Of a stretch of 64,000 nucleotides of DNA, positions 52,932-62,909 are shown one piece after another. A program made the position numbers and the translations under genes. Numbering within the stretch: the first letter of the stretch is position 1; the number at the start of each line of letters is the position of its first letter. Below the pieces are notes generated by a model. The model searched no databases. It was not told the DNA's origin and saw nothing but the letters and a program-made list of their open reading frames with translations. The DNA is from Caryophanales bacterium (lineage in GTDB: Bacteria; Bacillota; Bacilli; CAJFEE01), in contig JAQSYP010000006.1 of assembly GCA_029256085.1 (NCBI GenBank), forward strand, positions 1-64,000, in the 5' to 3' direction.

Positions 52932-55118
52932 ATGACGAAGTACGTAGAAAAGGGAAATTTGAAAATTGCATCAGTTCTTTATGATTTTCTTAATTACGAG
53001 GTTCTTCCAGGTAGCAAATTGGATCAAGAATCTTTTTGGACAAGCTTTGAAAGCCTGATCGATGAACTTTCTCCACAAAATAGAGCATTACTAGAACGTC
53101 GTGGGGAATTTCAACAAAAGCTTAATAACTGGCACTTAGAATATAAAGGCGAATCTAATTTTGATAAATATAAAGCGTTTTTACAGGAAATAGGGTACTT
53201 AGAACCTACTCCTGAAGAATTCAAAGTATCAACAGAAAATGTTGATGTTGAGGTTGCTTTCCAGGGTGGACCGCAGCTTGTAGTTCCAATTAATAACCCC
53301 CGTTATGCTATCAATGCAGCTAATGCACGTTGGGGAAGCTTGTATGATGCATTATACGGAACTAATGCAATCAGTGAGGAAAACGGTGCTGAACTTAGTG
53401 GTGCATATAATCCAGTTCGTGGCGCAAAGGTTATTGCTTATGGAAAAGACTTTTTAGATAATGCTATACCTCTTTCAAATGGATCTCATAAAGAGGCAGT
53501 AAAGTACGCGATTATTAATAAAAAATTAAACATCACACTTGAAAACGGAGAATCTGTTGAGTTAACGGATCCTTCAAAATTAGTAGGCTACAAAGGTGAA
53601 CTTGATAATCCAACCTCTTTACTTTTAAAAAATAACCGATTGCACATAGAAATTCAAATTGATCGCAACCATATAATTGGAAGCAAAGATTCTGCAGGCG
53701 TAAAAGACATAGTACTAGAATCAGCTGTTACAACTATTATGGACTGTGAAGATTCAGTTGCTGCTGTTGATGCTGAGGATAAGGTTGAAGTCTATAGAAG
53801 TTGGCTAGGACTTATTAAAGGTGACTTAACTGCAACCTTCACAAAAGGAGTAAAGGAAGTAATACGGACACTAAATCCTGATCGAGTTTACGAGTCAATT
53901 GATGGAGGTCAAATTACTCTATCTGGACGCTCACTTATGTTTATCCGTAACGTCGGACATTTAATGACTAACAATGCAATTCTTGATAAAGATGGCAACG
54001 AAGTTCCTGAAGGTATCATGGATAGCGTTATAACAAGTTTAATTGCTAAACATGATATTATCGGAAATAGTAAATATCGTAACTCTGCTAAAGGCTCTGT
54101 TTACATTGTTAAGCCAAAAATGCACGGTCCACAGGAAGTTGCATTTGCGAATACTCTTTTCACACGTATTGAGGATATAATTGGACTAGAGCGAAACACT
54201 TTAAAAATTGGGGTTATGGATGAAGAACGCCGTACATCAATCAACCTAAAGGCATGTATCCGTGAAGTAAAAGAAAGATTAGCATTTATCAATACTGGGT
54301 TCTTAGACCGTACAGGGGATGAAATGCATACTTCAATGGAAGCAGGACCAATGCTACGTAAAGGTGAAATGAAGTCTTCCGAATGGCTAGCTTCTTATGA
54401 AAAATCAAATGTATTTACCGGTCTTGCTTGTGGCTTACAAGGTCGCGCTCAAATTGGTAAAGGTATGTGGGCAATGCCTGATCTTATGGCTGACATGCTA
54501 GAACAAAAGATTGGTCACTTAAAGGCTGGTGCTAATACTGCATGGGTTCCTTCTCCAACAGCAGCAACATTGCATGCGACGCATTATCATCTAATTGACT
54601 CAATCGAAGTTCAAAATGATTTGAAAAAAGATATAACTGATCTTGTTGACGGAATTTTACAAGTTCCTGTTGCCAAAAATCCAAACTGGACTCCTGAAGA
54701 AGTTCAAGCGGAGTTAGATAACAATGCCCAAAGTATTCTAGGTTATGTTGTTCGTTGGGTTGAACACGGTGTTGGATGTTCGAAGGTACCTGATATTAAT
54801 AATGTTGGTTTAATGGAGGACCGTGCAACACTTCGTATTTCTAGTCAGCATATTGCCAACTGGTTACACCATGGCATTTGCTCAAAGGAACAGGTTGTTG
54901 AGACATTACAACGTATGGCAAAAGTTGTTGATGAGCAAAACTCAGGTGATGTTGAATATCGTCCGATGTCACCGGATTTTGAAAACTCTATAGCGTTCCA
55001 AGCGGCATGTGATTTAATTTTCCTTGGTTACAATCAACCAAGTGGTTACACTGAACCAATCCTGCACCGTCGTCGCATAGAGGCAAAAGCTCAATTTTCA
55101 GAGGAACAAGTACGCTAA
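52932..55118 (+). CDS. glcB: Malate synthase G
   Basis: A 728-residue enzyme, standard length for the G isoform. It condenses glyoxylate with acetyl-CoA to malate. ATG 52932 ([20 protein letters not shown]) follows GGAGGG; the frame open from 52800 is upstream noise. Diagnostic pieces are [54 protein letters not shown] and [20 protein letters not shown]. No isocitrate lyase lies nearby, so it may serve glycolate/glyoxylate use, or the lyase is elsewhere. Own terminator. Confidence 0.97.
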   Translation: MTKYVEKGNLKIASVLYDFLNYEVLPGSKLDQESFWTSFESLIDELSPQNRALLERRGEFQQKLNNWHLEYKGESNFDKYKAFLQEIGYLEPTPEEFKVSTENVDVEVAFQGGPQLVVPINNPRYAINAANARWGSLYDALYGTNAISEENGAELSGAYNPVRGAKVIAYGKDFLDNAIPLSNGSHKEAVKYAIINKKLNITLENGESVELTDPSKLVGYKGELDNPTSLLLKNNRLHIEIQIDRNHIIGSKDSAGVKDIVLESAVTTIMDCEDSVAAVDAEDKVEVYRSWLGLIKGDLTATFTKGVKEVIRTLNPDRVYESIDGGQITLSGRSLMFIRNVGHLMTNNAILDKDGNEVPEGIMDSVITSLIAKHDIIGNSKYRNSAKGSVYIVKPKMHGPQEVAFANTLFTRIEDIIGLERNTLKIGVMDEERRTSINLKACIREVKERLAFINTGFLDRTGDEMHTSMEAGPMLRKGEMKSSEWLASYEKSNVFTGLACGLQGRAQIGKGMWAMPDLMADMLEQKIGHLKAGANTAWVPSPTAATLHATHYHLIDSIEVQNDLKKDITDLVDGILQVPVAKNPNWTPEEVQAELDNNAQSILGYVVRWVEHGVGCSKVPDINNVGLMEDRATLRISSQHIANWLHHGICSKEQVVETLQRMAKVVDEQNSGDVEYRPMSPDFENSIAFQAACDLIFLGYNQPSGYTEPILHRRRIEAKAQFSEEQVR

Positions 55119-55135
55119 TCTACGAATCAAGTTTA

Positions 55136-55178
55136 AAAACCAATGTATCTCTTTTCATGAGAACATTGGTTTTTTTTA
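55136..55178 (+). terminator. Terminator of malate synthase gene
   Basis: AAACCAATGT and ACATTGGTTT pair around a loop, followed by eight T. Confidence 0.93.
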
Positions 55179-55385
55179 TAGATTTTACAACTTATCCTTA
55201 ACAATAATGTATGAAATAGAAAAAAGATGATTAGATAATAGTTAAGCAGGAAAAGGTACTGTAAGGAATCAGAGGTAATGGAAACGGATATAATTTATAA
55301 CAGTGCTCAAGAGGACCTTTCATTTTATAAAATAAAAAGAGTGAGGCAACCCATTACATGATTATAAGTTCAATGAGGGATTAAA

Positions 55386-55886
55386 GTGTACTATAGAATA
55401 TGGACAGTTACAAATGGTTTTATATTGATAGGTTCAATTATATTTATTTGGTTTTTTCGACAACATGATGGCACACTAATTATTATAAGTCAGCTTTTAG
55501 CCCAGCTAACCGTCCTCTTATTTATCATCAACTTAAATATGTATTTTATTTTTTTAATCATTCGCAAAACGAAAAAACGAGAAATTAAGATACGTCTTGC
55601 AACTATCTCAAGGTATTTGATGAAAGGTCATATAAAAATTGCCCTTTTTTCTACTATTTTCACTATAGGTCATATAATGATTAACATTTTCAAATATGGC
55701 CCAATGATAGGATACTTACATATTAAGATGGTAATGGGATATTCAAGCTTTAGCCTTCTGATGATCACTTTGATTGCTGGATATCAACGTCATAAAAAAG
55801 CATCTGGTTTCCGCAAAAAATTTCATAGGATCATGGCAATGATCTTTACCTTTTTGTTTCTACTACATATGTTTATTCCTATTTGA
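55386..55886 (+). CDS. Four-helix membrane protein with heme-ligand-like histidines
   Basis: A 166-residue membrane protein. GTG 55386 follows GAGGG at good spacing. About four helices are seen: FILIGSIIFIWFF, LLFIINLNMYFIFLI, IALFSTIFTIGHIMIN and IFTFLFLLHMFIPI, with a further one near GYSSFSLLMITLIAG. Histidines recur in membrane positions (KGHIKI, TIGHIMIN, YLHIKM, KKFHRIM, LLHMF), as in cytochrome b561 or ferric reductase-like di-heme proteins. The heme role is inferred. No redox partner gene is adjacent. Alternatively an uncharacterised DUF protein. Confidence 0.7.
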   Translation: MYYRIWTVTNGFILIGSIIFIWFFRQHDGTLIIISQLLAQLTVLLFIINLNMYFIFLIIRKTKKREIKIRLATISRYLMKGHIKIALFSTIFTIGHIMINIFKYGPMIGYLHIKMVMGYSSFSLLMITLIAGYQRHKKASGFRKKFHRIMAMIFTFLFLLHMFIPI

Positions 55887-56079
55887 TACTAATAAAACAA
55901 AATATAAGTGAAGTTCTTCTGCTGTTGTAATACTCGTTATCTTCTAAAAGGTCATATATATCACATAGATTATGCATTTATTTCATGATGGATTACAACA
56001 CTTATAATGCAATAAGGACATTGAATATTCAATGCCCCATTGATGACCTTTATACCTAACTAACTTATTAGGTTCAAAA

Positions 56080-56826
56080 TCATTCATCCCTAAATGCTAT
56101 CTTCGCAGTATATCCAAGATTGCTAAAAAAGCCTTTAAGGACTTTTTCTGCGCTTTTTTCTGCTTTTTCTAATACGCCTACTTCAATAGCCTCTTCTTTA
56201 AGTTTCTCCTGTGCTTCTGCTGCTAAATCAAATCCTTCATCCCATTCGATTCCCCCACTGATTAATCCTTCATTTGAGAATGTTATCACCTTATCCATCT
56301 CAATTGCTGGTTTTTGTATTAAGGAGGCTCTTGGTAGTACAATATTTAGTTCTTTCTTATTATCATTTACCTTTATATCATCTGAAGTTATATTTTTAAG
56401 ATCAACTCCTGCAATAACTGTGGCAGGGACAATTAATAATACCTCTCTCTTTGTACCAGGCAGATTAACTGGAATATCATTTCCAAACACCTTATTATCC
56501 TCTTCTTTAATGACTACTTTTAAATGGGCTTCAGCCGTTGCAAGCATTGCTAAAGCTTTTACATCTTCTACAAATATTGTACTTTCCTTTTTAAATGTAT
56601 TTTCGGATAATAACCAAATACTTCCGGACAGAGTTACTACTAGTAGCACTGCAATAACAACTATTTTTACTCCCCAATATTTAAAGATAATCTTAAATAA
56701 TGCTCCCGATAAATTTGCAGTTCCTCTTCTCTGTCCTACAACGGCAGTAGCAGCACTTTCTTCTTCACCCTTTAGTTCCTTCAATATACTCTCAATTTGT
56801 GTTAATGCCTCATCTTTTCTACTCAT
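56080..56826 (-). CDS. DUF4230 membrane-anchored protein
   Basis: A 248-residue protein. ATG 56826 follows GGGAG; the earlier in-frame start at 56847 lacks one. Residues 1-50 are cytoplasmic and charged (MSRKDEALTQIESILKELKG), then a helix (IVVIAVLLVVTLSGSIWLL), then an extracytoplasmic DUF4230 domain (about 80-248) with VPATVIAGVDLKNITSDDIK, NIVLPRASLIQKPAIEMDK and EVLKGFFSNLGY-like end. The family has no known activity. Monocistronic. Confidence 0.87.
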   Translation of the reverse strand: MSRKDEALTQIESILKELKGEEESAATAVVGQRRGTANLSGALFKIIFKYWGVKIVVIAVLLVVTLSGSIWLLSENTFKKESTIFVEDVKALAMLATAEAHLKVVIKEEDNKVFGNDIPVNLPGTKREVLLIVPATVIAGVDLKNITSDDIKVNDNKKELNIVLPRASLIQKPAIEMDKVITFSNEGLISGGIEWDEGFDLAAEAQEKLKEEAIEVGVLEKAEKSAEKVLKGFFSNLGYTAKIAFRDE

Positions 56827-57234
56827 TGTTTTCTCCCAATACCTCACTTCTTACAAATTAATTTACGTTTGTTTTCATTTTTCTTAGATTAGCAAAAATA
56901 AAAGTAGATTACTAACTTCAGTAAGGTTTGATACTTTATGTTTGTTTTGATATATGTTGCAAGTGTTAATCATTAAAATAACTATTAAACTTTCAATAAG
57001 TAAATTATACTATAATAATTTCAATTGAATATAAAAAAAGCCTCCACTAATAAATGGAAGCTTTTTTTATATTTTTCTAATTGAAAAGTACCGTGTGCCT
57101 ATTTATCATACGGTTCTCTGTAAAAAGGATAAGTGCAATTTTTCCGTCTAAATTGAGAACAAGGAAACGTGTTGTTACTGGATATTCTAGATACACTTAT
57201 TAATTAAAATAATTTAAGCTTTACCAACACCACA
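56827..57234. other. Intergenic stretch, mostly no recognisable feature
   Basis: AT-rich upstream region of the DUF4230 gene, then a hairpin at 57033-57069. On the minus strand a 40-codon frame (57077-57196) is open but has no ribosome site, and I do not recognise it, so it is not called. Confidence 0.5.
57033..57069. terminator. Bidirectional hairpin terminator
   Basis: AAAAAAAGCcTCCA and TGGAaGCTTTTTTT pair around a short loop, giving T-runs on both strands. It lies past the 3' end of the acetyltransferase gene at 57235. Confidence 0.82.
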
Positions 57235-57720
57235 TTATAAATATGATTCAAGATCAATTTCATAACGCCACATCTGTTCATTTTTTTCGTGCTTTTCATA
57301 AGTATAACCACACCTTGAGATTAGTTTTTCCCAATAGGCTACCGCAGAGAGATTTGCTTTTAATACACTCAATGTGCAGATTCCTTTATATTTTCTCCAA
57401 AATTCTGTACAGATTCTCTCGCTTATTCCCAACCCTCTGCTTGTTTCAATTAAGAAAATTTCATCTATAGAACATATATTTCCCCCACTGCGATCAGAAT
57501 AGGAAAATACTACAAACCCAACTGCTTTCTTATCGTATGTTATACAAAATGCATCAAGGCTTCTATCGCTTATAAGTTTTTCCACATGCTTTGATAAATA
57601 ATTTCCTTGACTGTCAATCTGCGTCCCAAGCCAGGGATTATATTTTGAAAGTTCATTGGCATATATATTAAATAATCTGACAAATGCATTTTTCATTTCC
57701 GATGACCTTATTAATTCCAT
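57235..57720 (-). CDS. GNAT-family N-acetyltransferase
   Basis: A 161-residue acetyltransferase. It starts MELIRSSEMKNAFVRLFNIY. The core strand is AVGFVVFSYSDR, and the acetyl-CoA loop is IFLIETSRGLGISERICTEF, where RGLGI replaces the usual R/QGxGxG/A. The end is a typical VLKANLSAVAYWEKLISRCG. Substrate unknown. It stands 82 bases before rlmH on the same strand and may be an insertion next to the wal region. Confidence 0.85.
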   Translation of the reverse strand: MELIRSSEMKNAFVRLFNIYANELSKYNPWLGTQIDSQGNYLSKHVEKLISDRSLDAFCITYDKKAVGFVVFSYSDRSGGNICSIDEIFLIETSRGLGISERICTEFWRKYKGICTLSVLKANLSAVAYWEKLISRCGYTYEKHEKNEQMWRYEIDLESYL

Positions 57721-57801
57721 TACCTTCCCCCATGATAATTTCTATATAATATTTTATCCATTGTACTAACGTATTCATTTTAATTTATTCTAAAACCTCA
57801 T

Positions 57802-58281
57802 TTACTTGTGATACGGTTCACCCCGATTAATCCTAAACGCTCTATAAACTTGCTCCAACAAGAACATCCTTATCATCTGATGCGGAAATGTCATCTTTGA
57901 AAAAGAAATCAGTTCATTTGCACGTTTGTAAACTGCATCTGACAAACCTAGAGATCCACCAATAATAAAAACAACCTTACTTTTCCCATAGGTTGCTAGA
58001 CTATCTAATTTTTCAGCGAACTGCTCTGAAGAAAACTGCTTGCCTTCAATTGCGAGCGCAAAAACATGAGCATCATCACTAACCTTACCCAGTATGCGCT
58101 CACCTTCGCGATCTTTAACTTGAATCATTTCTGACTCACTTAGATTTTCTGGTGCTTTTTCATCGGCCAATTCAATAATTTCAACTTTCGCATAGGGTCC
58201 AAGTCTCTTTGTAAATTCATCTATACCTTGTTTCAAATATTTTTCTTTGAGCTTTCCTATGCACACAATTGATATATTCAC
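57802..58281 (-). CDS. rlmH: 23S rRNA (pseudouridine-1915 N3) methyltransferase RlmH
   Basis: A 159-residue SPOUT methyltransferase, exactly the family length when GTG 58281 is used ([20 protein letters not shown]), six bases after [26 protein letters not shown] is the SAM-binding knot region and [20 protein letters not shown] the conserved C-terminal helix ending RGEPYHK. It methylates helix 69 of 23S rRNA. The position after htrA is typical of Bacillus near the origin. Confidence 0.97.
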   Translation of the reverse strand: MNISIVCIGKLKEKYLKQGIDEFTKRLGPYAKVEIIELADEKAPENLSESEMIQVKDREGERILGKVSDDAHVFALAIEGKQFSSEQFAEKLDSLATYGKSKVVFIIGGSLGLSDAVYKRANELISFSKMTFPHQMIRMFLLEQVYRAFRINRGEPYHK

Positions 58282-58363
58282 ACTAATCCCCACTTTATAT
58301 ACAAGTTATCCACAAAAGTTATCCACATATCAACAATTCCTATCCACATTTCGTGGTAGAACA

Positions 58364-58525
58364 TTAGTTCGACACAATATATACTGCTTTCTCAGAACAA
58401 TATTCACAGGCTGTTGATAACTTTTCAGCTTCATTTAACTTTGTTATTTTAGGAGCCACTCCTAATTCATCTACTATTACATCTATTGCTAAATCAGCGT
58501 GTTCTTCACAACATTTAATGTTCAT
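58364..58525 (-). CDS. CxxH/CxxC family small protein (YyzF-like)
   Basis: A 53-residue protein. ATG 58525 follows AGAGGTG. MNIKCCEEHADLAIDVIVDE has the CxxH motif (CEEH), and STACEYCSEKAVYIVSN has the CxxC motif, a likely zinc site. It corresponds to the small protein found between htrA and rlmH in bacilli. Function unknown. Confidence 0.88.
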   Translation of the reverse strand: MNIKCCEEHADLAIDVIVDELGVAPKITKLNEAEKLSTACEYCSEKAVYIVSN

Positions 58526-58599
58526 TACAATCACCTCTAGTGTATTTTCAATTCTTATCATAATCTATTATCGCATTTTCTATAACAACTGGAAATATA

Positions 58600-58634
58600 G
58601 AAAAAGAGGAACCCTCTACAGAGAGTTCCTCTTA
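58600..58634 (-). terminator. Terminator of the htrA-like gene
   Basis: AAGAGGAAC and GTTCCTCTT arms pair, with an inner CTCT/AGAG; the minus strand continues TTTTTCTAT. Confidence 0.88.
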
Positions 58635-58651
58635 TTAACATGTGTATAAGT

Positions 58652-59866
58652 TTAGCCTTGAGTTTTGCTTAATTTCATTTTTGTTGATAACTTTTTGCCG
58701 CCTCGATAATATTCAACTTCCATACTATCTCCGACTTCCTTTTGATAAAGAACCTTGCGTAGTTGGATAACGTTTGAAACTTCCTTACCATCAAGCTTAG
58801 TAACTACATCGTACTTTTGAATTCCTGCTGCTTCTGCAGGTGATCCTTGAATGACTGACATTATAACAATACCATCTTTAACACTCATTGGTAGATTTAG
58901 TGTTTCACGTTGATTATGTTCAGGTATTTCTCCAACGGATCTTAATTCAACACCCATATATGGTCTATGGACTTCACCGTGTTTTTGTAAACTACTAATA
59001 ATTGGTTTTGCGATATCCATAGGTATTGCAAGCCCAATTCCTTCTACAGCTTCTTGTCTAATTTTCATAGAGTTAATTCCAATAACATCACCCTCGATGT
59101 TGATTAGCGCTCCACCGCTGTTTCCTGGATTAATTGCGGCATCTGTTTGCAATACTTCAACTTCCCAGTCATATGTTCCATTTCCATCTAAATCAACCGG
59201 CACTGTACGCTCCAGTCCAGAGATAATACCTTGAGTTACTGAACCAGAAAAGTTCAGACTAAGTGGGTTACCAATTGCAACTGCAGGTTCACCAACTTTT
59301 AAACTACCTGAATTTCCTAAGTCAGCAACGCTCTTTACATATTTTGACTGAATCTCTAGAACAGCTAGATCAGTATAAATGTCTGTACCTAAAACTTTAG
59401 CCGAGATTCTGCGACCATCACTTAGGCTCACTTCAACCTTTGAAGCTCCCTCAACTACATGGTTATTAGTTACAATAAAGGCTTTATCACCAGACTTTTG
59501 GTAAATTACACCTGAACCTGTTCCTGCTTCACCATCTTGAACAAACATATTGCCTTGTTGAATGTTTATAACTCCAACAACTGCATCACGAACTTTATCT
59601 ACTGCCTTTGTAATGTCGGTTGTTACGTTAACATTTACATTGCGTTGTTTGGTTCCATCTTCATTTTCTACCATCTCTACTACGCCAGGATCTTTTTCCT
59701 TAACATCGTATGGCAGTAAATTAAACTTTGCTAAAACTGGTATTGATACTATTATTATTAATCCACCAATTATAGCACTTATAAGAGAAGTAAAAATTGT
59801 TCGGCTAGAATTGTCTTTTTTCTCTGTTCTATAACTCTTTTCTTCAAAATCATCATAATAACCCAT
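58652..59866 (-). CDS. htrC: HtrA-like S1C serine protease (YyxA/HtrC)
   Basis: A 404-residue membrane-anchored protease. ATG 59866 (MGYYDDFEEKSYRTEKKDN) is preferred over the GTG four codons earlier. One helix (TSLISAIIGGLIIIVSIPVL) anchors it. The trypsin-like domain has the catalytic His in VTNNHVVEGASKVEV, Asp in TDIYTDLAVLEI, and Ser in AAINPGNSGGALIN. The C-terminal PDZ domain includes VSVIQGSPAEAAGIQKYDVV-like segment. It degrades misfolded proteins outside the membrane. It follows walJ on the same strand, about 127 bases on, as in Bacillus. Confidence 0.94.
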   Translation of the reverse strand: MGYYDDFEEKSYRTEKKDNSSRTIFTSLISAIIGGLIIIVSIPVLAKFNLLPYDVKEKDPGVVEMVENEDGTKQRNVNVNVTTDITKAVDKVRDAVVGVINIQQGNMFVQDGEAGTGSGVIYQKSGDKAFIVTNNHVVEGASKVEVSLSDGRRISAKVLGTDIYTDLAVLEIQSKYVKSVADLGNSGSLKVGEPAVAIGNPLSLNFSGSVTQGIISGLERTVPVDLDGNGTYDWEVEVLQTDAAINPGNSGGALINIEGDVIGINSMKIRQEAVEGIGLAIPMDIAKPIISSLQKHGEVHRPYMGVELRSVGEIPEHNQRETLNLPMSVKDGIVIMSVIQGSPAEAAGIQKYDVVTKLDGKEVSNVIQLRKVLYQKEVGDSMEVEYYRGGKKLSTKMKLSKTQG

Positions 59867-59993
59867 AAATGACACCAACCCTTTGTGAAATCTTATACTT
59901 AGATTATAAAAACTAAAGCTCTATAAGAAAAGTAGGTTTAGTTACAATTGCTTTATATTTCATATTGTCTCTATAATTTATGCACAAATTTTT

Positions 59994-60788
59994 CTAAATT
60001 AAAACTAATTCAGTAGGAGTTTTCGGGTCAGTATCATGAATTTGTAGTTTATCTCCTATTATATGACCCCGTTCTTCTAAGATTTGTGTACACACCATCT
60101 TAGCTATATCCTTCAAATTATTATCCTGACTTAAGTGCGCTAAATATATTCGGTTTGTTCTATCAGTAATAACTTCTGAAAGTGCAATTGCAGCATCTTC
60201 ATTAGAAACATGTCCAACATCACTTAAAATTCTTCGCTTTATATGCCATGGATACTGACACATTTGAAGCATGCTTACGTCGTGATTTGATTCAAAAATA
60301 TATATATCAGCATCTTTTATAATTGATTTAACTCTCTGGCTAACATAACCAGTATCCGTAATATACACTAGTTTCTTCCCATTGTTATGAAAAACATAGC
60401 CCATTGGCTCTGCTGCATCATGTGATATAGCAAATGACTCAATTCCTAAGCCTTCGAGTACTTTATTATCCTCTACATCAAAAAGATTTCTACACTCTAA
60501 AGGAATTTTTCCTAGACTTTCACCAATTGACTTCCACGTTTTCTCATTCGCATAGATTGGAATATTATGTTTACGCGCTATTACACCAATTCCTTTGACA
60601 TGGTCGATATGTTCATGCGTTATAAGAATACCGTTTATATCCTTTATGTTTCTGTCGATTTTAATTAATTGTTCTTCTAAGCCTTTGGCACTTAACCCTG
60701 CATCAACTAGAAATTGTGTTTTTTCATTCCCTATAAAAAAAGAGTTGCCAGTGCTTCCACTGGCTAACACGCTAAATTGTAAGTTCAT
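59994..60788 (-). CDS. walJ: Metallo-beta-lactamase fold protein WalJ (YycJ)
   Basis: A 264-residue cytoplasmic protein of the MBL fold. SVLASGSTGNSFFIGNEKTQ opens it, and GILITHEHIDHVKGIGVIAR gives HxHxDH. Further ligands are in AISHDAAEP, YITDTGYVS and LSDVGHVSNEDAA. ATG 60788 overlaps walI by four bases (ATGA). In streptococci the homologue VicX/WalJ modulates WalRK output; an exonuclease-like role has been described for YycJ in repair. Confidence 0.95.
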   Translation of the reverse strand: MNLQFSVLASGSTGNSFFIGNEKTQFLVDAGLSAKGLEEQLIKIDRNIKDINGILITHEHIDHVKGIGVIARKHNIPIYANEKTWKSIGESLGKIPLECRNLFDVEDNKVLEGLGIESFAISHDAAEPMGYVFHNNGKKLVYITDTGYVSQRVKSIIKDADIYIFESNHDVSMLQMCQYPWHIKRRILSDVGHVSNEDAAIALSEVITDRTNRIYLAHLSQDNNLKDIAKMVCTQILEERGHIIGDKLQIHDTDPKTPTELVLI

Positions 60789-61591
60789 TGAGCTTCACTC
60801 CATTGTAGTTCTTGATCGGTTATTATATGACCTTCAATTGCGTTTACCAGGTATTCATCTGTATCGTTTAACTTTACATACCAAGTTGGTGCTAGTACCT
60901 GTGTCCCGGTTTCTAGCGGTACAAGTGTACTGAAACAAATCTTGATATCTGTTATTTTAGAGTTAGGTGCAATTGTAACATTATTGCTAATTACTTCTAA
61001 TGCTTTAGTTGCCGATAATAGATCGGGATTATTTTTGTTATTTGCAATTTCTTTTATATCATCTAGCATTGTTTGGCTGTATCCTATAATATTACCATCA
61101 CTATCAAGCTTGATCTTTAGTTTACTATTTTGATTCTGATAAATTAATCTTTTTCCATATGTTTGATTTAAGATAACAATATTTTCTTCTTCATTAAACT
61201 CCCAGAATTCATAAATTCCACCACGATATACAAATTCATTTAAGAATTGTTTAAACGAGTATGAATCGTAACCTTCGTACTTTAAAAAAGGCGGTTTTAT
61301 TGTTGATACTAATTCAATCTCATTAATAATTTTGATATCTTGTTTTTTTAAGTTTTCAACTTCGTTCTTAGAGAACTTCTTAACCCTACCACTTATATAT
61401 GATATCTTCATAGGTAGCTTAGGCAAGTCTTCCATTTGCTGTTCATTAAATAACGCATTATTCTCAATAGAAACTTCAGTAAGGTAATCTAATTGATTAC
61501 TAGACTTTTTCAGCCAATATTGGTAAAAAAGGAAGATATCTAGAATGAGGAATATTATTATAAATAGAGTCTTAGTTTTACTCCAATCCAA
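60785..61591 (-). CDS. walI: WalI (YycI), regulator of WalK
   Basis: A 268-residue protein with one N-terminal helix (LFIIIFLILDIFLFYQYWL) and an extracytoplasmic YycI domain (NGNIIGYSQTMLDDIKEIAN-like region, ALEVISNNVT, EYLVNAIEGHIITD). TTG 61591 follows AGGAGGAGG at eight bases, overlapping walH by 14 bases. Together with WalH it restrains the WalK kinase through the membrane. Divergent in sequence, as usual for the family. Confidence 0.93.
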   Translation of the reverse strand: MDWSKTKTLFIIIFLILDIFLFYQYWLKKSSNQLDYLTEVSIENNALFNEQQMEDLPKLPMKISYISGRVKKFSKNEVENLKKQDIKIINEIELVSTIKPPFLKYEGYDSYSFKQFLNEFVYRGGIYEFWEFNEEENIVILNQTYGKRLIYQNQNSKLKIKLDSDGNIIGYSQTMLDDIKEIANNKNNPDLLSATKALEVISNNVTIAPNSKITDIKICFSTLVPLETGTQVLAPTWYVKLNDTDEYLVNAIEGHIITDQELQWSEAQ

Positions 61592-62909
61592 TAAAATTAC
61601 CTCCTCCTATTTCACTGGTGTAGCTCAACTTCTTCCAATTACCTGCATATTTAATTATCCATACTGGTTCTAGTTTTGCTACATTCCCAATTGATTCATT
61701 TAATGATAATTCATAGCCAATGGAAACATCCTCAAGTAGATCCTTATCTAAATTCTTTTCAAACTTAATTAATGAAATGATGTCATAGCCTGACTCTAAA
61801 TCTATTGTCTTTTTTTCTCTTTCAATAGGAAATGAAAGTTTAAATAATGGATGAGAGTAATTAATAGCTTCATCATTGCCCCATTTAATTTTAATTGATG
61901 AGAAATTACCTTTTGAGAATATAGGGGTATTATTGTAATTCAATCTGAAAGTACTATATTTATTTTGTTGATCGTTTTTATATAGTGTGTAATTATCATT
62001 AAATCCACCATGGTCATTAATAAAGCTGATAGACTGTTGCAGACTATCTACTTCTTCTTTTTTTGTTTTATCAATACTTACAGGATTTACATACTCAATA
62101 TTACTCGATTTATAGTTTACTTTAAGTAATCTAGTGCCATCAGTAAATGATTCAAATGACTTAGAAGTATTCTTCTTTACAAACTTTGGATCTATAAATA
62201 ATGCGTCTTTGAATAAATCCTGATCAATCTCTTCAGTTAAGAATGTCATCACGTATGTTTTAGTCTTCGACTCTGGTAAAAATACTGTGCTGTTTTTCTT
62301 TATATAATACGGGAAATACGTCGGGTATTTCTCGACTCCAAAGTAATAATTACGCTTTAAAACGTTAAAATTTATATTAGAAACATCTGCCTGGTAAACT
62401 TCTTGTTTAGCATAGTTAATAAAGTATATTTTTGGATTTTGTGTATTTTTATTTGCAACGCTAACTAGGATTCGATCAAAATTGAAGGTCACATCATCTA
62501 AATGAACCTCTTCAAAATTATCTTTCATTGTTTTAATAGAGATTGAAGTAGGATAAATAGTTTCCAACTTTTCAGTTCCATGTACAAACTTTAAAAAGTT
62601 TTCGTTACCTGAAATATTTGTTACCTTTTCAAAATTTTTGAGTTTCCATTCCCCGAATTGCTCTAATAATACATTCAAATCTTCTATTTTGGTTACACCA
62701 TAATGTAATTGGTATTTATGAATAATTAGTTGTTCTGGAAAAATTATATCTTTTAATAGTTTTTTAGGACCGATTTGTACTTCCTGAATGACTTTATTTT
62801 CTTCAATAGTTTCATAAACTGGTTTTATAGTCCAAATATACCAAGATAAAACTAAGCTTATGATAATTAAGATACTAAGAATGTACGATTTTGCAATTTC
62901 TCTTTTCAT
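61578..62909 (-). CDS. walH: WalH (YycH), regulator of WalK
   Basis: A 443-residue protein. ATG 62909 (MKREIAKSYILSILIIISLV) is chosen because it overlaps the walK stop as ATGA and GAGGT lies nine bases before. One helix (SILIIISLVLSWYIWTI) is followed by a large extracytoplasmic YycH domain (IIFPEQLIIHKYQLHYG, YPTYFPYYIKKNSTVFLPES). It interacts with WalI and WalK to inhibit the kinase in Bacillus subtilis. Confidence 0.94.
   Translation of the reverse strand: MKREIAKSYILSILIIISLVLSWYIWTIKPVYETIEENKVIQEVQIGPKKLLKDIIFPEQLIIHKYQLHYGVTKIEDLNVLLEQFGEWKLKNFEKVTNISGNENFLKFVHGTEKLETIYPTSISIKTMKDNFEEVHLDDVTFNFDRILVSVANKNTQNPKIYFINYAKQEVYQADVSNINFNVLKRNYYFGVEKYPTYFPYYIKKNSTVFLPESKTKTYVMTFLTEEIDQDLFKDALFIDPKFVKKNTSKSFESFTDGTRLLKVNYKSSNIEYVNPVSIDKTKKEEVDSLQQSISFINDHGGFNDNYTLYKNDQQNKYSTFRLNYNNTPIFSKGNFSSIKIKWGNDEAINYSHPLFKLSFPIEREKKTIDLESGYDIISLIKFEKNLDKDLLEDVSIGYELSLNESIGNVAKLEPVWIIKYAGNWKKLSYTSEIGGGNFIGLE

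Noticed and set aside
55260-55350. Short plus-strand frame METDIIYNSAQEDL
   Set aside because: Only 27 codons and the AGAGGT site is too close to the ATG; no homology recognised.
56003-56060. ATTGAATATTCAAT palindrome downstream of the DUF4230 gene
   Set aside because: Stem is AT-rich and not followed by a T-run, so a terminator call is not supported.
57077-57196. 40-codon frame on the minus strand between the DUF4230 and acetyltransferase genes
   Set aside because: No ribosome binding site, weak start and no recognisable family.
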